Shown piece by piece: positions 55,370 to 64,000 of a DNA stretch of 64,000 nt. Every line of letters begins with the position of its first letter. Position 1 is the stretch's first letter. The notes beneath the pieces were generated by a model. That model saw nothing but the letters and a program-made list of their open reading frames with translations, did no database searches and was not told the DNA's origin. The stretch comes from Endothia cerciana (taxonomy: Eukaryota; Ascomycota; Sordariomycetes; Diaporthales; Cryphonectriaceae), in NCBI GenBank assembly GCA_026119935.1, contig JALRMH010000048.1, positions 124,001 through 188,000 of the forward strand, written 5' to 3'. The translations under genes and the position numbers were made by a program.

Positions 55370-56348
55370 TTAAATCACCTTTCCAGAGATACTGCGCTGC
55401 CAGACATCCAGGGTCGCCTCGGCAACCAGTTCCGGCTCGGTAACCATGACCGCGTGCGCACTCTCCTGGGCCTGGACGAAACGACCATTGCCCGACAACC
55501 GGAGCTGCTCCAACTGGGAATCACGGTCGACGCGCTCAAGTCGCTCTGTAATGAACCCATTCACCTCCTTGGTGTAGTCGACTGTATCCTGGTCCTGCTC
55601 GTCTTCAGCGGCTAGCTCGAGGATCCGTCGGAAGTCCCGCGCTGCGTCTCCCCAGACGACCGTGACAGGACTCATGCCCAAGATCTGACCGTCAGACTGC
55701 TTACGCTCCCCCAACACAAGAGCACTCTTACGTGCGTTGATACCTTTCCCTTCTGCCGAGGTGATGGCCATCGGCAGGTTACCATCTTCCTTGATGCGCT
55801 TGTTCTCCTCCTCGGTCAAGGCATTGTTCTTGAGAACCCCAATGGCGTCAAGGTAGTCGCGTCCGTTGAGGAGGAACGCGATCGCTTAGTGAGGATAGCA
55901 CAGCTTCGTCGACGTGTTCTCCTGCGTCGACGAAGACCATCCCTCCTATGGCCGCGGGCCCAACCACAGCCATGAACTCGCGGCCAATGATCCCTCCGAA
56001 CGAACGCATGGCGAGGATATAGGGGGGTCCCACGCCGGCGGAACGCAACACGTCTAGGAGCTCAACTGCCATGTTGGACACCGTCCGCTCCTTCGTGATG
56101 GGGGCTTCTCCCAAAGCCTGCGCGGTCATAGCGGCTGCTGCGTATTTGAGGGTCGAGGACCCTCTGAGCGCCGGCCCAGCTAGCACTGCTTACGCCGAGG
56201 CCGACTTCGAAGATCACGACTGGGTGGCCTGGTTGCCTCGGCGCCTCGGCGCGCCTCTAGCGATGAGGAATAACTCAGAGCCATTGGCGTCCTTGACGAG
56301 ACCTTCGCACGGTGTTTCAACTGCGTCCCAGGAAGTGGCCGGCGCCAT
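55370..56348 (-). pseudogene. Alpha/beta hydrolase, multiple frameshifts
   Basis: Reading minus from an ATG at 56348: MAPATSWDAVETPCEGLV, KDANGSELFLIARG; then, one frame over, PGHPVVIFEVGLGVSSASWAG and RYDRAGFGRSP. After a C5 run (56100-56104) the next frame gives ITKERTVSNMAVELLDVLRS, AGVGPPYILAMRSFGGIIGRE and MVFVDAGEHVDEAVL. After about 55885 a third change gives AFLLNGRDYLDAIGVLK, LPMAITSAEGKG and the final cap and VVWGDAARDF...SAHAVMVTEPELV. The order is that of an intact fungal alpha/beta hydrolase. The nucleophile elbow, normally GHSFGG, reads MRSFGG. Three shifts plus the lost Gly/His argue for true decay rather than a single sequencing error. Confidence 0.75.
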
Positions 56349-57771
56349 AGTTCCAGTATCCGGATGAAGACTTAGGACCGGCTTTGACTTTTGCGACTGC
56401 GCGATTGTAGAAGATGAAGGTTTCAATCAACCCACCGTACTCTCTAGTTAGACTCAGGGGAAGTATCGGAAGGAAGACTACTTGCTTGAATAAAAACAAC
56501 TGCGCAAAGTGCGCGATCCCCGGCCGACATCAATGCCACATGTGTGGTATTCTTAACATGCTTGGGTAATCGACTACAGGCGAGGCTTGAGAGCATCATT
56601 CTTTATAATTCAGTCAGTAACGGTATAAGGACCTCGCTTGAGCTTTGCACACACGGTGCTAGCCCTCCAAATGTCGGACCCGGACTGCAGCAGGCTGAAG
56701 ACCTCCCAATTTGAGTCTTTACAGTATCTAGCTGTCGGACCTGTTTGCACTACAGTCCCCGTCAGATGAGATATGCACCGTATCTCCTTCTTCGCCTCAT
56801 TCTTGGACTTCTCTTTTCATTTTATATGGTTAGAAGACCTGTATAACTCTTTGTTTTGCTTAATGAGTCCCTCTGCTACGGGTCTCTTGGTGTTAATCCT
56901 GTCCAAGTATTTGCCAAAGCATCATGGCAAGTTGAGAAACAACTTTCCTCTTACCCAATTATATTTGCCATCCTCTTTATTCGACAATTATTTTCATACT
57001 TGCCGCGTCTTTTAGTCTTCCTTCTGCTCTATGCGCCCATAATGTGTCTGGGGACAAAAAGTACCTAAGTCACGCTGTAGTGTCGCGAATTTTGCTGAAT
57101 ATGGGGTCCTTTTCTGCAAATAGTAAGCTCAATTATGCGTACTTACTATATCAACTGCAAAGAACCTTCTAGATAGGAGTGGGTAGCCGTCTAAGCTCTC
57201 CGAGTGTTGCTGGATGAGTTCCTAGTTATCGATCCTCCCGAGGTCATTGGTGGCGCGACACAAGTCCAATGCTCCGCCTTGGGCCATCCAGTTCTTCTTG
57301 AATCCCTTGAAAAGAAAAAGAAGAAGAGAAATCCGCCTCGCAAGGATAATATTGTCCAAGTACCAAATCTATGGATGTCACGTCCCTCCCTCGATTCCCA
57401 CGTTCACTTCGTGTGGTACGCTGACACAAGATGTGAACTCAAACTCATGACGTCGTCCATTTAGCCTAGCTTGCAAATCAGAACATAGTCACGTCATGCA
57501 TACAACCCTGAGACCCACAGGTGGATCCCGTTGCGTCGTGATGTGTTAGTAGGGAGAAGTTAATCCGCATTAGTAAACACGTGGTTCACATGTCAAGTTG
57601 AGCCTTTCATCCGAACTTTGATCCCACATTCCTTCTTTACCGGCAATAACCTCATACATAGTCTTGCAGGTTTCCGATTAATGGCCAGTGAGACTCCTGA
57701 AGAGCCAACACTTCAGGCACACGTACGACCATAAAGCGATCGAAGAAGAACTTCACATCTCCCACGTCATA
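56349..57771. other. Intergenic region with AT-rich part
   Basis: 1.4 kb with an AT-rich section around 56770-57160 containing only short hydrophobic ORFs. Could be an old repeat, but no family was recognised. Confidence 0.45.
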
Positions 57772-58878
57772 ATGGCACCTTCGACTACGAAGCAGTGGAC
57801 GATCACTACCTCCGAAAAGGGCTTTGATGGTCTGGAGTATGGCGATGTACCGGTCCCGAAAGTGGGTGACAACGATGTCCTCGTTAAGATCAATGGAGCC
57901 TCGCTCAACTATCGCGACCTGATCATTCCTAAGGTGAGACCCAACCATGTATCGTCAAAGCCAGCCAGACCCTTGTCTCAAGTGCTAATGACGGCATATC
58001 AGGGACTGTACCCCTTCCCGGCGAATTTCCCTGTCGTCGCGTGCTCTGATGGCGCGGGCGAGGTCGCTGAGGTCGGCCTGCGCGTGACGCGCTTCAAGCC
58101 CGGCGACAAGGTGGTGACGCTCTTCAACCAAGGTCATCAGTTCGGTCCCGTGGACATCAAGATATCCGCAACTGGGCTGGGTGGCGCCGTCGACGGCACG
58201 CTTCGTCAATACGGCACCTTCAACGAAAATGGCTTGGTTCATGCACCCCAGAACCTCAATGCCCCCGAGGCAGCGACCCTCACCTGCGCAGGCCTGACAG
58301 CTTGGAACGCCCTTTACGGCCTCAAGCCTCTCGTGCCAGGCCAATGGGTTCTTGTCCAAGGGACTGGAGGTGTCTCCCTCTTCGCCTTGCAGTTCGCCAA
58401 GGCGGCCGGTGCGAAGGTCATCGCGACAACTTCCTCGGCGGAGAAATGCGAGCAGCTGAAGAAGCTCGGCGCGGACCACGTGATCAACTATCGGGAGGAT
58501 ACCAGCTGGGGCGTGACCGCAAAGAAGCTCACACCGGGTGGGGCAGGCGTCGACCACGTCATCGAGGTCGGAGGTGCAGACACCCTGGAGCAGAGTTGTG
58601 AGGCCATCAAGTTTGAAGGGGTGATCTCGATCATTGGATTCCTGGGCGGTGCTAAACCGAAGACAACAGCAATCGACGCGCTTATGCACATATGCACATT
58701 CCGTGGAGTCTATGTCGGGCCTCGTTCCATGCTCGAGGACATGTGCCGATGTGTTGAGGCGAACGATATTCACCCCGTCCTGGACCCGAAGATCTTCAGT
58801 CTGGACCAGGCAAAAGAGGCCTACCAATATATGTGGGATAAGAAGCACTTTGGCAAGGTTGCCATCAAGATTGAGTAA
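57772..58878 (+). CDS. Zinc-independent MDR alcohol dehydrogenase / quinone-oxidoreductase-like
   Basis: Exons 57772-57933 and 58003-58878 (phase 0) give 345 residues. Start MAPSTTKQWTITTSEKGFDGL. The GroES-like part has VLVKINGASLNYRDLIIPKG, VVACSDGAGEVAEVG and FKPGDKVVTLF. The Rossmann part has VLVQGTGGVSLFALQFAKAAGAKVIATTSS (GTGGVS motif) and GADHVINYREDTSWG. The zinc ligands of classical ADH are not conserved (CSDGAGEV), as in the NAD(P)-dependent quinone-oxidoreductase-like branch. Probably cytosolic; substrate an aldehyde, alcohol or enone. The intron 57934-58002 is 69 nt, a multiple of three, with no stop, so gene finders may read through it. Confidence 0.87.
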   Translation: MAPSTTKQWTITTSEKGFDGLEYGDVPVPKVGDNDVLVKINGASLNYRDLIIPKVRPNHVSSKPARPLSQVLMTAYQGLYPFPANFPVVACSDGAGEVAEVGLRVTRFKPGDKVVTLFNQGHQFGPVDIKISATGLGGAVDGTLRQYGTFNENGLVHAPQNLNAPEAATLTCAGLTAWNALYGLKPLVPGQWVLVQGTGGVSLFALQFAKAAGAKVIATTSSAEKCEQLKKLGADHVINYREDTSWGVTAKKLTPGGAGVDHVIEVGGADTLEQSCEAIKFEGVISIIGFLGGAKPKTTAIDALMHICTFRGVYVGPRSMLEDMCRCVEANDIHPVLDPKIFSLDQAKEAYQYMWDKKHFGKVAIKIE

Positions 58879-61060
58879 CTGTTTGTAAGGCCATAGCTTT
58901 CGTGTAAATGAATCATAAAATGGGAGATTGCTGTAAGGGATCCGCCGGCGGCAAGACTTCATAGAGTATCCCTTCAATCTGATTCTATTTCAATCAAATC
59001 TAGGTTCTCATAAGCTCTTAATTTAAGAGCAGCGCGTGGTACTGCACTATTCATGGCTGAGTTGGATTGCTTGCAGGGCCTGTTGCTTGTGTGCTTCAAG
59101 GTACTCACACCAGCAAGGTCCTCGGCTCGTATTCGAATTCAAGATGAAGCTTCCTAACCATGTCATTATGATGTGATCATTGCTTACAGGCAACGTGGTC
59201 AAGCACCAATTATTGAGGCCAAAACGGTCTCAGCACGTCGATCCAACCCAGGGCAACCAGGGCGCCGCGCCATAACTCCATAATCGCCATACAGGCCACC
59301 TTGGTTTTTGAGGCCTCGGCAGCATCATGAACAGTATTGCCGCGATGTCCGAGCCAACGCTGATAGGCTATCGTATTTGGTCAGGCCATCCCTGTCTCAA
59401 CTTTCTACCCGCCGCAGACTTGAACTGAACTGGGTCCACGACGAATCTTTGCTTGTAGAGTCAAACACGACAACGACCCGATAAGAGACCGAGCCCGCGA
59501 GAGGCTCCTGGCATGCATCATTGACAAAGATGCTTGACAGGAAGAAGAGCTCGATCTGACTATTTACATTGACGAGTATTCTTTGTATGTCGGAGTCCCC
59601 AAGTTGCGCGTACCATCATGTTGTATTGGCCTATGCGCCAAGGTCTCAAGTTTTGCATGAAACATTGGCGAGAGTCTATCATCCTGCCATACGGCAACCA
59701 ACGAGCCATCATCCATAAAAGTCTTAGTATCTGAAGAGGTTAAGGTCGTGAAGGCGCCCATAGACTCTTCTCTTTACCTGCACGCGGCGATGATGCAACA
59801 CTGAACGGCCTACAAAGATTCGAAGTCCTTTTCCGCCTCGATATTGGAACGATCTGCCCATTTCCCTTGAGTATTATGTGCATTGAGTGGCGAAGAGGTG
59901 AGCCGTGATGTATAACAAGCTCGTGGCCTAGATTGCTCTCCTGACATGGACACCTCGAACCCTGTGACAGACGGATTGCAGTAGAGCTATTCACTTCTTC
60001 CCAAAACAGACGATTCACTAACACTTCGTGATACAGACAGACGAAATAAGGTGCTCTTCAGAGATATTCTCGCAGAAACCTGCCTACTTTCCATCCTGAG
60101 TTCGATCTCCATCGACGCTTACAGTTCAGGCTACCATCGATCGAACGGAGGCCGATACGAATGTCCCACACATCCGGCCCCTCTTACAGCGACCTCGATC
60201 TTCCAAATTTAACCCGATAGCCGTCACCTCCTTGGTCGCCTCGATGTGGACCGGCTCGCTCATTCTGGCCTGCCTCTTCACAGGAGGGATATGCCTCCCA
60301 CGCCTGCCCGTCTCTGGTCTGGCCGAGCAAAACACAATATGGGGTCCGACAGCGATTTATTACTGGCGATGCAGTTCGTCCTCCTCGGTGCAAGTATCCA
60401 CTAATATACTGACATGGAGAGTCTCATCAATCTGCCTGGAGGGAACTTGCTGCTCATCGCTTTCTGACGGACCGCTCTGCTCGAAAGAGGCGTGTGGTCT
60501 TGAGTCCCAAGAATCTGAAAATCCGGAGGGCCAGAGTACAATGCAGGAGAGGTCACAAACACGACCACATCTTAGTCGCTTGAGCTGAAGCGACTTAAGA
60601 CCCTTGTGGTCTTGATGTGGTGCTCAGGGTGCTTCCATGGTTTTCCACAAAGGATACGTGGAAGGATTGATGATGACGAAGACCGCGTGGATAATCAGAG
60701 CCTGTTTCCGCTGTAATCCAACCATTTGGCATCCATGGTCCGTTTGCGGATATGGGAAAGTACTGCCCAATTATTGTCGACCTTTCCGAGACCTGAGGAA
60801 GATAGTCATTTGGTGCATCCCAGATGGGGTTTGCACTGATCCATCATCTCCCCCATTGCCCACAGACAGCTTCACTCAGAGACCCTGAATAGATCATCCC
60901 CTAGACAGAGTGGTGAGAATGTCACCGGAGGCCGTTCGTGTATCTTTGCCTGTCACTTCCTCGGGGCATACTAGCAAGCGAGCTGGTATCGCTCGTCTGT
61001 AGCATGTTGAGGAGAGGCAAGTTGGCCATACGTTTTGAGCACCCCCGCTGAGCCATGGCT
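58879..61060. other. 2.2 kb intergenic region
   Basis: 3' flanks of the MDR gene and of the Clr5 gene. Many short ORFs, none convincing; no tRNA B box found in the tRNA-like minus-strand segment near 59950. Confidence 0.5.
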
Positions 61061-62723
61061 CTAGACGTTAAACTTCTCCACACGCCAACAAGCTAGCTCC
61101 GCGGCTTTCTCGTTCTCGCCCCATTTCAGAAGCCAGCCTTCGAGTTTCAAGATGTCGGTTATAAGAACGGCGCGTCGCAAGGGGTGATCAATTTCGATTT
61201 CTATGAGCTCACGCATGTACCTCTCCGCTGATTCACGCTCGTCGCGAGCCTCGGCCGCGGCTGCAAGCCACTCGAGAACATCCGCTCGTAGCTTTGGGTT
61301 GCCTTGGAGTAGATATTCGAAAAGGTTCATGATCTTGTCATTTAGGTAAGGATTTCTGCCCTCGGCGCTGTCCGTGTAGTGGAGATACCAGGCGTAAAGT
61401 TGGGTCATGTGCTCTGTCCATGCACTGGTGATCCGACGTCAGTAAGCGATTCCAATTTTTTCGGCGCAAACATGCACGTTTCTCAGTGTCTGAGAATAGC
61501 TTTGACACGGATTGGGGAAGGCTTACTGATGATCACCGTACATAATCTTGTACTCGACCAGGGTTCGCTCCATGCTCTTACCAAGGCCCCGGGGCAGATT
61601 CAAAAAGCCGACTTCCCTTCCATAAACTATCCACGTGGCGAAGTTGTAGTGGCTTTTCCGAGAGCCTTGTATCAAAGCCTCAAGTGACTCGCAGTTCATC
61701 CGCAAGGCCTGCTTTGCTATTGTTGCTAGCTCACAAGGCTCAGCCTTTGCGAGTAGTGATAACATTTGGCGGAGTGGATGACCAGAAGGCAAATCGGCTC
61801 CTTGAACACCCCACGTCGCCACGTATTGGATCAGACTTCTGATGACTTTTGTGAATTGCTCGGCCTCCGGCAACTGAAAGAATCCCTTTGTGACCCAGGA
61901 CAGAAACATGAAGAAGTTGGCGATGAACGGAATAGGTTGGAGCTGGACCAGCATGCTGATCACCTCGGGCGCCTGTCGCATCAATACAAGCGCGTATGAC
62001 ACCTTCTTCTGCTGCAGGGCTCTCTGAATTCCGTGGCCCAAGAGATTGAGCTGCGTAAATCTGCTATGATCGTCTCGAGCGGTGTTGAGCTGCTCCACGT
62101 TCGAGATCTTGGGTCCCCAGCGTCCTTGGTGATAATCCCTGATGCATCTCACGACGGCCTCCGGTATGTAGTACGTCTCAGGAGCTTTGGGGCTGGCGTA
62201 AACAATCGACCGTGTCGTTGGCGACACCTGACGCGCTCGGCTGGCCTCAACATGGTGTCTTCTACGCCGGAGATGCATGGCCAGCCTGTCCATAGAAACG
62301 ATGCCGCCGTGCCCCAGGCGGACGATGCCACTAGAGCTCCGGGGCTGCTCCTGGAGGACCTGCGAGATCTGCTCGGCCTGACCATCTTCCAAGGTAATGT
62401 TCTTGCGGTAACCCCACGCCCTCATGCGGCTCTTATAGGTCTTGATTCTGTACAACGCGTCAGCCGTCTCTTGTACACGACAAACGTTCGCATTAGCCAG
62501 ACTACCTTGGCACTCACGTTGCACTGAAGCCATATTCCTTCTTCATGGTGTCCACCACCTGCTTCAAGGTCATATTCTCGTCCAGATACAGACGCTTGAT
62601 GGTCTGTTGATGCACAAGCCACTCATTCTCAGCTGGCAACAGCGCATTATGCCGCGTGCTCCCATCCCTGAGGGCCAGCCGCGTCGCTGGGGTAGACATT
62701 GGTGCTTGGCTGTCGATGTTCAT
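61061..62723 (-). CDS. Clr5-domain protein
   Basis: Exons 62723-62518, 62447-61527 and 61424-61061 give 496 residues with consistent phases. Residues about 30-90 are the Clr5 domain (NEWLVHQQTIKRLYLDENMTL, KQVVDTMKKEYGFSAT, IKTYKSRMRAWGYRKN), the short helical N-terminal module of fungal proteins first seen in fission yeast Clr5. The remaining about 400 residues are helical with no named domain and include FMFLSWVTKGFFQLPEAEQF and a C-terminal TPR-like helix set (NLFEYLLQGNPKLRADVLEWLA, LEGWLLKWGENEKAAELACWRVEKF). An alternative start is the ATG at 62699. Role unknown; DNA-linked or regulatory function is often assumed for this family. No disruption found. Confidence 0.8.
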
Positions 62724-64000
62724 GGGTCGGCGGGTTTCATGATGACAAGCGGTCGCTGGTTGTGTTCTGCAGCTATGCTGCAGTCGTATGCGATGTGATC
62801 TGCGTCCGAACTAGCAGCGTGACAAATGTCCTTGGTTCGGAGGTCCCGGCGCCGTCTGGCATGCTCGTGGCTGTGCCGCTCCAATACCGGCTCAAGAACG
62901 AGGAGTGGATCCTGCTTCAGCCCTGAATCCTTCGCAACCTTTTTAGGCACGCAGGCCGCGACCATTCCTCCTACTTATGCCGGAACGGGGTTGCTAGCCC
63001 ACGTGGCGCACTATTTGAGTACCCTCCCAGGGGGGGCGGGCGGTATGCCAGCGTTGCTGTGGCTGCTGCAGCTTTGTCGTGGTGAGGGACCGGGTAGGTA
63101 GCATGGGTAGCCGATAATCATGTCTATATTATGGTAAGGCCGGTGGGAAGATCGTCCGTTGTCCAGTCCTCGTGGCCTCGGACAGACACGTCACGGTTCG
63201 GAAATAGTCTGATCTTTTGTCTCCGACGACAGGCATCATCGTCACCGGATGTGTCAGAGGCCGGAATAGGCGCTCAGCTGAGGTCCACCATGATCACTGC
63301 TTATCTCGAATAGTTATACCACATCTGCAACACTATACTTCCATTGAATTCGCCATTTCAATGTCTACCAAGTTGTATAAACTTAATGAGGCCCTGACAC
63401 GACTTGGGGCTTGATGACTTGCCCTATCAATAATCCACGAGCTTTGAACAAGAAACAGCGTCCTCCGAAGACCCAGGTGAGATAATTGTGTTGAGAGGCA
63501 ATACACGACCCATCTCAAGAGAGAGTCCAATCATCTTTGTGTCGCACGATGCAAAGTAGACAGTACAGATTATATGTCACACGCGACAAGACTGAGGTAT
63601 CGTGGGAGTGTTATTCATTGGATTGTGTACCTGGTTGAGACGTGTATGCCACTCGTCAAAACGATTATGTGATATTGAGTCGTTGGAGGAGCCGTCTAGA
63701 TGCCGAGAATAGGTATAAAATCCAAGCTCTTATTGTTTAATAGATTACTATGTTAATATGCTAAGTCCTCCTTAGCCGACATTAGGGATGGGGCATGTCT
63801 GCACGACTAGCAAAGGGTGGGCCCGCCCTCCCCATATCCTATTCCCATTCTGCCGCCCAATTAATATATTGCTCCTGAATATACATTTTACCCCTTAAGG
63901 ATTCCTTTCTGTCCTGACTGTCCCTGCCAGGGACTCGGCAGGACATGATTTGTCTTTCTCGTGTGGTTCAGGACACCCCAGTCATTGATAGCTGAATGCC
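62724..64000. other. Terminal 1.3 kb of window without recognised gene
   Basis: Promoter of the Clr5 gene, then DNA with no recognisable coding sequence. A small inverted repeat (CTGCCAGGGACTCGGCAG, about 63926-63943) lies near the end. Confidence 0.45.

Noticed and set aside
56773..57068. Hydrophobic AT-rich ORFs as a possible retrotransposon remnant
   Set aside because: No reverse-transcriptase, integrase or capsid motif visible; AT bias alone explains the hydrophobic translation.
57985..58977. 330-codon minus-strand ORF opposite the MDR dehydrogenase
   Set aside because: Complete overlap with a well-supported enzyme; no motifs of its own.
59740..60024. Minus-strand ORF with CQESNLGHE, possibly tRNA- or repeat-derived
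   Set aside because: The neighbouring GGTTCGAGG lacks the rest of a B box, and no cloverleaf can be drawn.

Overview
The window looks like nuclear DNA of a filamentous ascomycete, most likely a Sordariomycete. Genes are monocistronic and on both strands. Introns are short (about 50-200 nt) with GT-AG borders and fungal branch points. The recognisable families (GH3 glucosidase, Dal5/Liz1-type transporter, HET domain, fungal ankyrin proteins, Clr5 domain, Tda3-like oxidoreductase) are typical of that group. I reconstructed exon structures by hand, so borders are inferences supported by frame and by family conservation.

Layout. 0-10 kb: a 5'-cut ACS-family transporter (+), an eight-exon secreted subtilase (-), a small HTH protein with an acidic repeat tail (-) and an EI24/Rrt8-like membrane protein (+). 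10-22 kb: a long mucin-like surface protein with three internal repeat arrays (+), a monocarboxylate-type MFS transporter (+) and an ankyrin protein (+). 22-30 kb: a type-B carboxylesterase (-), an intron-bearing tRNA-Tyr-like locus with an abnormal 5' half, a gamma-glutamylcyclotransferase-like protein (+) and a secreted GH3 beta-glucosidase (+). A 3.5 kb stretch without a recognisable gene follows. 33-41 kb: a broken HET-domain gene (+), a Tda3-like FAD oxidoreductase (-) and an RRM protein (-). 41-51 kb is the housekeeping core: DNA polymerase epsilon catalytic subunit (-), COX20 (+), divergent from it, and a charged, probably nuclear protein (-). 52-62.7 kb: a fungal-specific gene with a premature stop (+), an amidase with a stop codon in its N-terminal region (+), a frameshifted alpha/beta hydrolase (-), an MDR alcohol dehydrogenase (+) and a Clr5-domain protein (-).

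The genes do not form an obvious pathway or biosynthetic cluster. Subtilase, beta-glucosidase and the MFS carriers fit a saprotrophic or plant-associated lifestyle (inference). The most striking pattern is that accessory genes carry isolated frameshifts or nonsense codons (ankyrin, HET, fungal-specific gene, amidase, hydrolase, probably the tRNA), while POL2, COX20, GH3 and the subtilase are open over their whole length. Long C/G homopolymers (10-15 nt) recur in introns and intergenic DNA. I did not find a convincing new multigene system; the best leads are the mucin-like protein, the HTH/acidic-repeat protein and the decayed allorecognition-type genes.
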